Of a stretch of 9,731 nt of DNA, positions 6,371-9,731 are shown piece after piece. Location: contig CALEFO010000092.1 of NCBI GenBank assembly GCA_937877165.1, positions 1 through 9,731 of the forward strand, given 5' to 3'. Each line of letters opens with the position of its first letter. Position 1 is the first letter of the stretch. Below the pieces are notes generated by a model. It was not told the origin of the DNA and made no database searches. It worked only from the letters and a program-made list of their open reading frames with translations. Source of the stretch: an uncultured Lachnospiraceae bacterium. Lineage in GTDB: Bacteria > Bacillota > Clostridia > Lachnospirales > Lachnospiraceae. A program made the position numbers and the translations under genes.

Positions 6371-6946
6371 ATGAAATTCTCCTTTCAAAAAAATTCTATT
6401 ACGAAGCAAACGATGCCCGGCCACGGCCAGCAGAGGGGCTCTGCGCAGCAGCTGGCAGCGCTTGGCATGCTGTCCGCGCTGGCACTTGCTCTTTCCTTCC
6501 TGGAGTCTCTGATTCCGTTCCAGCCGGGTCTTCCCGGCGTAAAGCTCGGCCTTGCCAATCTTGTAATTGTCTTTGCCCTGTACCGGATGGATCCGCATTC
6601 TGCACTTTTGATCAATATTGTCCGAATCCTTCTTGCGGGTCTTTTGTTCTCCGGACTCTTCGGCATACTCTACTCCGCAGCCGGTGCCGCGGCGAGTCTT
6701 GCCGTCATGACATTTCTCCTTTGGATCAACCACAAAAGAGAACAGGCAGGAAAATCCTGCCTGTTCTCCATCTACGGCATCAGCATGACCGGCGGCGTGT
6801 TTCATAACCTCGGGCAGCTGATCATTGCCATCTTATTTCTCTCCAATCTGAATCTCGTCTACTACTTCCCGGTCATGATCGTCTCCGGCATCATCACAGG
6901 ACTTGTCAATGGGATGATTGTAAGGCTTCTTCTACAAAGATTGTAG
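6371..6946 (+). CDS. Gx transporter family protein (heptaprenyl diphosphate synthase component I-like)
   Basis: This is a 191-residue membrane protein of the family named Gx transporter or Hpre_diP_synt_I. ATG 6371 is chosen because AGAAGGA lies 11 bases upstream; the frame also opens at TTG 6335, but that codon sits inside a hairpin. After a hydrophilic N-terminus (1-27), five or more hydrophobic segments follow (about 28-50, 58-73, 78-117 probably two, 134-158, 162-188). Landmarks are FQPGLPGVKLGLANLVIVFAL (50-70) and GVFHNLGQLIIA (142-153), both typical of the family. The old link to heptaprenyl diphosphate synthesis is by annotation and may be misleading; the fold resembles small-molecule (ECF S-component-like) transporters, and its pairing with NusG-II and ApbE points to flavin or quinone-linked extracytosolic redox work. 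The hydrophilic loop at 119-132 is encoded by a perfect 31-base inverted repeat, an oddity described separately. The gene converges with the DUF6311 gene 100 bp away. Confidence 0.9.
   Translation: MKFSFQKNSITKQTMPGHGQQRGSAQQLAALGMLSALALALSFLESLIPFQPGLPGVKLGLANLVIVFALYRMDPHSALLINIVRILLAGLLFSGLFGILYSAAGAAASLAVMTFLLWINHKREQAGKSCLFSIYGISMTGGVFHNLGQLIIAILFLSNLNLVYYFPVMIVSGIITGLVNGMIVRLLLQRL
6738..6768 (+). repeat. Perfect 14-bp inverted repeat inside the Gx gene
   Basis: GAGAACAGGCAGGA (6738-6751) and its exact complement TCCTGCCTGTTCTC (6755-6768) flank a three-base AAA loop. It lies wholly within codons 123-133 and encodes R-E-Q-A-G-K-S-C-L-F-S in a hydrophilic loop between membrane segments. 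The stem is longer than expected by chance in coding DNA and looks like an intrinsic terminator stem, but the next bases are CATC rather than a T-run. Confidence 0.9.
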
Positions 6947-6966
6947 TTCCAGCAATTCTATCCATC

Positions 6967-6987
6967 AGGAAAGTTAAACCTTCCTTT
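6967..6987. terminator. Weak candidate terminator between convergent genes
   Basis: AGGAAAG-TTAAA-CCTTCCT forms a seven-pair stem with one mismatch, followed by TTTG, in the 100-bp gap between the converging Gx and DUF6311 genes. A second T-run (TTTTT at about 7000) follows an even weaker stem. Position is right for a two-way terminator, but the stem is AT-rich and the T-tract short. Confidence 0.25.
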
Positions 6988-7046
6988 GCACCTATGGGCT
7001 TTTTCCAAAAGAGGTATCAATACGACAAAAACTCTGTTTCGATCTC

Positions 7047-8711
7047 TCAATTTCTCCCGAAAAGGAAGTACGCTCCGTCCCGCTCGTAGCATGCAATGTT
7101 CTCGAACTGCAGATACTGCTGTGCCGTATCCCAATCACTGGTCAGCACAAGGTTGTTCCCGATCTCTCCGGTTTCCCTGATCACTGCCAGAATCTGCTGC
7201 GCTTCTTCTTCTGTTTTCTCATAGGAACCGCTGTTCGCCGTAGAAAAAAACAGCTTCATGTGGTGCTTCAACGCCGGAACGGACAGTACCCGCACACCGT
7301 CATAATACTGATCCAGAAGGAAATTCTCCTTTCCCTCCATCACCGCGTTCAGCTCCGGCTCCTGCAAAATGGAAGCAAAACCGGCATTTTCCGTCATCCT
7401 GTCATGCTTCTCCCGGATGCAGGTGTGCAGATCCAGAAGCTGCAGCAGGACCACAAGACATACCAGAGCTTCCGCGCTTCTTCTTCCAATCCTCTTCCTG
7501 TAATGCCAGATGCCATACAAAAGTCCGATCATCATGCAGTAATACACCGGGTAAAACAGGCGCGAGCTTGCGCGGAAAATCCCGCAAAGGTTCACAAGAC
7601 TTTGCGGAAGAGGAATGCTCAAAAGTTCCCTGTCATTCAGCGTCACCACATTGCTGACCGCAAACAAAAAGCACAAAAGAAGCATCACAAGGGCCATCCA
7701 GTTCCGGACAAACCAGTGTCTTCCGCACTTTTCCTGTCCTGCGGTCCGAAAGACGGTCTCCAATACCAGAAGAATCAGAATTCCGGCAAAAACTCCTGCC
7801 CCAAGGTAATTGAATCCATCATAATTGCCCAGAATCTGCGGATGAACCTTCACCAGGGAGGACCAGGTATAGCCTCCGCAGCTCGTCGGGTTGTAAACCG
7901 CATTCAGGTTCATGGAGTAGAACCCGTATCCGTCGCGAGAAGTCTGAACACCGGTTCCCAGAACACCGATCACATATCCCACTGCATAGGTCAGCATTAG
8001 ATCTCCCACAAGATACAGGATTCCGGACACCTTCTTCCTCTGGATGTCCTCCATCACACATAGAAGAAGGAAAACCGCAATCATCGGAAGGAAATACGGA
8101 TGAATGCCGATGGCAAGAACGAGAAGGAGCAGAAACTCCGCATAATGCCGCCTCTTCGGGCAGTCCCGGTGATTCAGCCAGACAAGAACGGCGAACAAGA
8201 TCAGCCACTGCGAGCCCAGTGCCGTGTGACGGAGCGAGCGCTCCATCAGAATCGGAGCAAAGATAAAAAGGACCGCTCCGACGGAGGAATACCAAATACT
8301 TTTACTTTTCCTCCACAGGATTTTCCAGGCCGCAATCCCCTGCAGCATATAGCAGAGCAATGCATACCATCCGAAATACTGAAAGGTTTCCGGCAAAGCT
8401 GTGCGGAACAGTTTGAAAGCTATGGCAGCCCACGGAATGCTGTCCGTGTAGGAAATGCAGGTTCCGTCTCCTACCGCCATGTCTGAGGCCACTCCCAGTG
8501 GGAAGGTCCAGTCGGAATTCCGGAAGGCAAGCCACCCGGAATAATGCTGGATGATATCCGTTTCATCATAGCCCGCCATGATCCAGGCATCGTTTGTCAC
8601 ATGAAGCGGCGTTGTTCCATAAATCAGGAGAAACGCTCCGATTCCGATGAGTGCAGCAAGGAAACACCCCCATCTCTCCGAACACATTTTCCTCTCGGTC
8701 TGACCATTCAT
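7047..8711 (-). CDS. DUF6311 family polytopic membrane protein, putative GT-C-type glycosyltransferase
   Basis: From ATG 8711 the product is 554 residues; AGAGGA lies ten bases upstream. The frame also opens at TTG 8762 and GTG 8750, giving a basic hydrophilic extension that I consider less likely. About ten or eleven membrane helices lie between residues 15 and 430, followed by a soluble, probably extracytoplasmic C-terminal domain (about 431-554). Landmarks that I recall from DUF6311 proteins are DETDIIQHYSGWLAFRNSDW (49-68), GDGTCISYTDSIPW (81-94), GYGFYSMNLNAVYNP (261-275) and FRASSRLFYPVYY (379-391). An acidic motif in the first outer loop (Asp49, Glu50, Asp52) is where GT-C enzymes using polyprenyl-phosphate sugars carry the catalytic acid, so a role in adding a sugar to a surface glycan is likely but unproven. 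The family-2 glycosyltransferase gene ends 173 bp upstream on the same strand. That gap holds no recognisable gene or strong terminator. Confidence 0.85.
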   Translation of the reverse strand: MNGQTERKMCSERWGCFLAALIGIGAFLLIYGTTPLHVTNDAWIMAGYDETDIIQHYSGWLAFRNSDWTFPLGVASDMAVGDGTCISYTDSIPWAAIAFKLFRTALPETFQYFGWYALLCYMLQGIAAWKILWRKSKSIWYSSVGAVLFIFAPILMERSLRHTALGSQWLILFAVLVWLNHRDCPKRRHYAEFLLLLVLAIGIHPYFLPMIAVFLLLCVMEDIQRKKVSGILYLVGDLMLTYAVGYVIGVLGTGVQTSRDGYGFYSMNLNAVYNPTSCGGYTWSSLVKVHPQILGNYDGFNYLGAGVFAGILILLVLETVFRTAGQEKCGRHWFVRNWMALVMLLLCFLFAVSNVVTLNDRELLSIPLPQSLVNLCGIFRASSRLFYPVYYCMMIGLLYGIWHYRKRIGRRSAEALVCLVVLLQLLDLHTCIREKHDRMTENAGFASILQEPELNAVMEGKENFLLDQYYDGVRVLSVPALKHHMKLFFSTANSGSYEKTEEEAQQILAVIRETGEIGNNLVLTSDWDTAQQYLQFENIACYERDGAYFLFGRN

Positions 8712-8884
8712 ACTATGATGATCCTCTTTTCTTTTCGTCTTCCTGCTCACTGCAACTTTCAATACTTCACTCTTCCACTCGATCTATCTTCCAGTTTTCT
8801 CTGCCGGCCTTTTTACTCCCGCAGTTCACAAGGTTTATCATCCGCAGACCAACGGATCCACACCTTGAATGCAGCAGGGGACGC

Positions 8885-9697
8885 TCACGGATTGTAGGCC
8901 CCTCTTGCATTTGCAAACAGAATCTTCATCAGCTCGGCATTTCCTTTGAAAAAGCTGATCTTGGTCGGTGTTTTCCCTTTTGCCGGATATGCCCTTGTCA
9001 CCGGAATCTCACACGCACGCATACCGAGCTGCGAGGCCCGGACCGAGAGATAGGCAAGAAGCTCGTACGTCTGAAAAATGTCCCGGAGCGGCTGCACCCG
9101 CTCGTCCGTAAGATACCGCGCCGAATAGGCCCGATATGCATTGGTGGTGTCCGTAAATTTCTGATGAGCCGTAAGCGAGATCACCGGCGCATGGATCAGA
9201 CGAACCGACACCGTGCGGATCCACGGCGTATTCACCGCCTTTCCGCCTTTGATAAAACGGGATCCCTGGACAAAATCGTAGCCCTCCTCCAGCTTCCGGA
9301 TAAACCTAGGAACATCCTCAATGCTGTCCTTGTTGTTCCCGTCAATGGTCACAATGCCCCTGTAGCCCCGCTGCAGCGCCCACCAGATTCCCATGCGAAG
9401 CTGGGCTCCCTGCCTGCCGTCATCCTGCTTCACCAGAAGTGTATTCACCTGCAGGCTCTTCAGGCCTTCTGCTTCCGTACAGCCGTCCGTGGAACCTCCG
9501 TCGCAGATCACAAGGTCGGCATGATCCGCCACATGATGCTCCTTCGCACGCTCCAGTTCCCTGCGGATCCGGTCGCCTTCATTGATGATCGGAATCAGAA
9601 CAGCATAATCCGTAGTCCTCTCGGCAAATTCCCGGCAGACAAAGTGGGGCACTCCAGGCTTCTTTTTATAAATTATTTCTTGCTTGTCCTTCTGCAT
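8885..9697 (-). CDS. Family 2 glycosyltransferase (DPM1-like, cytoplasmic)
   Basis: This is a 270-residue GT-A fold enzyme that transfers a sugar from a nucleotide donor. Landmarks are YAVLIPIINEGDRI (31-44), DLVICDGGSTDG (61-72), a TIDGNNKDSIEDVP region (117-130) with Asp119 and Asp124 in place of a plain DxD, VQGSRFIKGG (143-152) and FTDTTNAYRAYS (181-192). There is no C-terminal membrane pair, so it acts in the cytosol or at the membrane face, as in polyprenyl-phosphate sugar synthases. The neighbouring DUF6311 gene downstream fits the pairing of a GT2 that charges a lipid carrier with a GT-C that uses it; this is inference. Start ATG 9697 has GGAGG only two bases away and AAAGG eleven away; no in-frame ATG, GTG or TTG lies between it and the right edge, although the frame is open there. 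The edge sequence also contains TATGGAGTAA in another frame, possibly the tail of an upstream gene. Confidence 0.9.
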   Translation of the reverse strand: MQKDKQEIIYKKKPGVPHFVCREFAERTTDYAVLIPIINEGDRIRRELERAKEHHVADHADLVICDGGSTDGCTEAEGLKSLQVNTLLVKQDDGRQGAQLRMGIWWALQRGYRGIVTIDGNNKDSIEDVPRFIRKLEEGYDFVQGSRFIKGGKAVNTPWIRTVSVRLIHAPVISLTAHQKFTDTTNAYRAYSARYLTDERVQPLRDIFQTYELLAYLSVRASQLGMRACEIPVTRAYPAKGKTPTKISFFKGNAELMKILFANARGAYNP

Positions 9698-9731
9698 GTC
9701 CTCCGATGCCTTTCCTTTACTCCATACCCTG

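Noticed and set aside
8712..8884. Minus-strand 24-codon frame (MINLVNCGSKK...) in the GT2-DUF6311 gap
   Set aside because: There is no ribosome binding site, no hydrophobic segment, and the length is expected by chance.
8869..8910. Interrupted stem ATGCA..AGGGG / CCCCT..TGCAT as a terminator of the GT2 gene
   Set aside because: The loop is 18 bases, the stem has a two-base mismatch, part of it is inside the coding region, and no T-run follows.

Overview
The window looks like part of a chromosome from a Gram-positive, low-to-mid GC Firmicute, most likely a clostridial Lachnospiraceae-type bacterium. The grounds are purine-rich Shine-Dalgarno sites, compact gene packing, a four-cysteine Hsp33, a lipoprotein-type ApbE, and the NusG domain II / Gx transporter pair typical of Clostridia. 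No rRNA, tRNA, IS element, CRISPR array or phage gene was seen. This taxonomic call is inference from gene content; the genus cannot be read from the sequence.

Layout, left to right. Positions 1-5780 hold five genes, all on the minus strand. In transcription order they are apbE (flavin transferase lipoprotein), hslO (redox chaperone Hsp33), an MBOAT membrane O-acyltransferase, a small membrane-anchored cysteine protein, and an N-terminally anchored SGNH/GDSL hydrolase that runs off the left edge. hslO and the MBOAT gene overlap by four bases (ATGA). The last three genes look like a surface-polymer O-acylation module of the DltB/DltD, AlgI/AlgJ or PatA/PatB logic: the MBOAT passes acyl groups across the membrane and the SGNH protein acts outside.

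Positions 5853-6946 hold two plus-strand genes, divergent from apbE: a single-pass extracytoplasmic NusG domain II protein and a Gx transporter family protein (also annotated heptaprenyl diphosphate synthase component I). With apbE they form a set known from flavin-based extracytosolic electron transfer loci, but no flavinylated carrier protein is visible here. The leader of the Gx gene carries two perfect small hairpins, and the gene itself contains a perfect 14-bp inverted repeat.

Positions 7047-9697 hold two minus-strand genes, in transcription order a family 2 glycosyltransferase and a DUF6311 polytopic membrane protein, convergent with the Gx gene. They are probably a donor-sugar synthase and a GT-C-like transferase for a surface glycan.

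The common theme is envelope and extracytoplasmic biochemistry (acylation, glycosylation, flavin redox). There is no gene-free stretch over 300 bases. The longest gaps are 8712-8884 (173 bp) and 4431-4598 (168 bp), in which I see no convincing gene or strong terminator.
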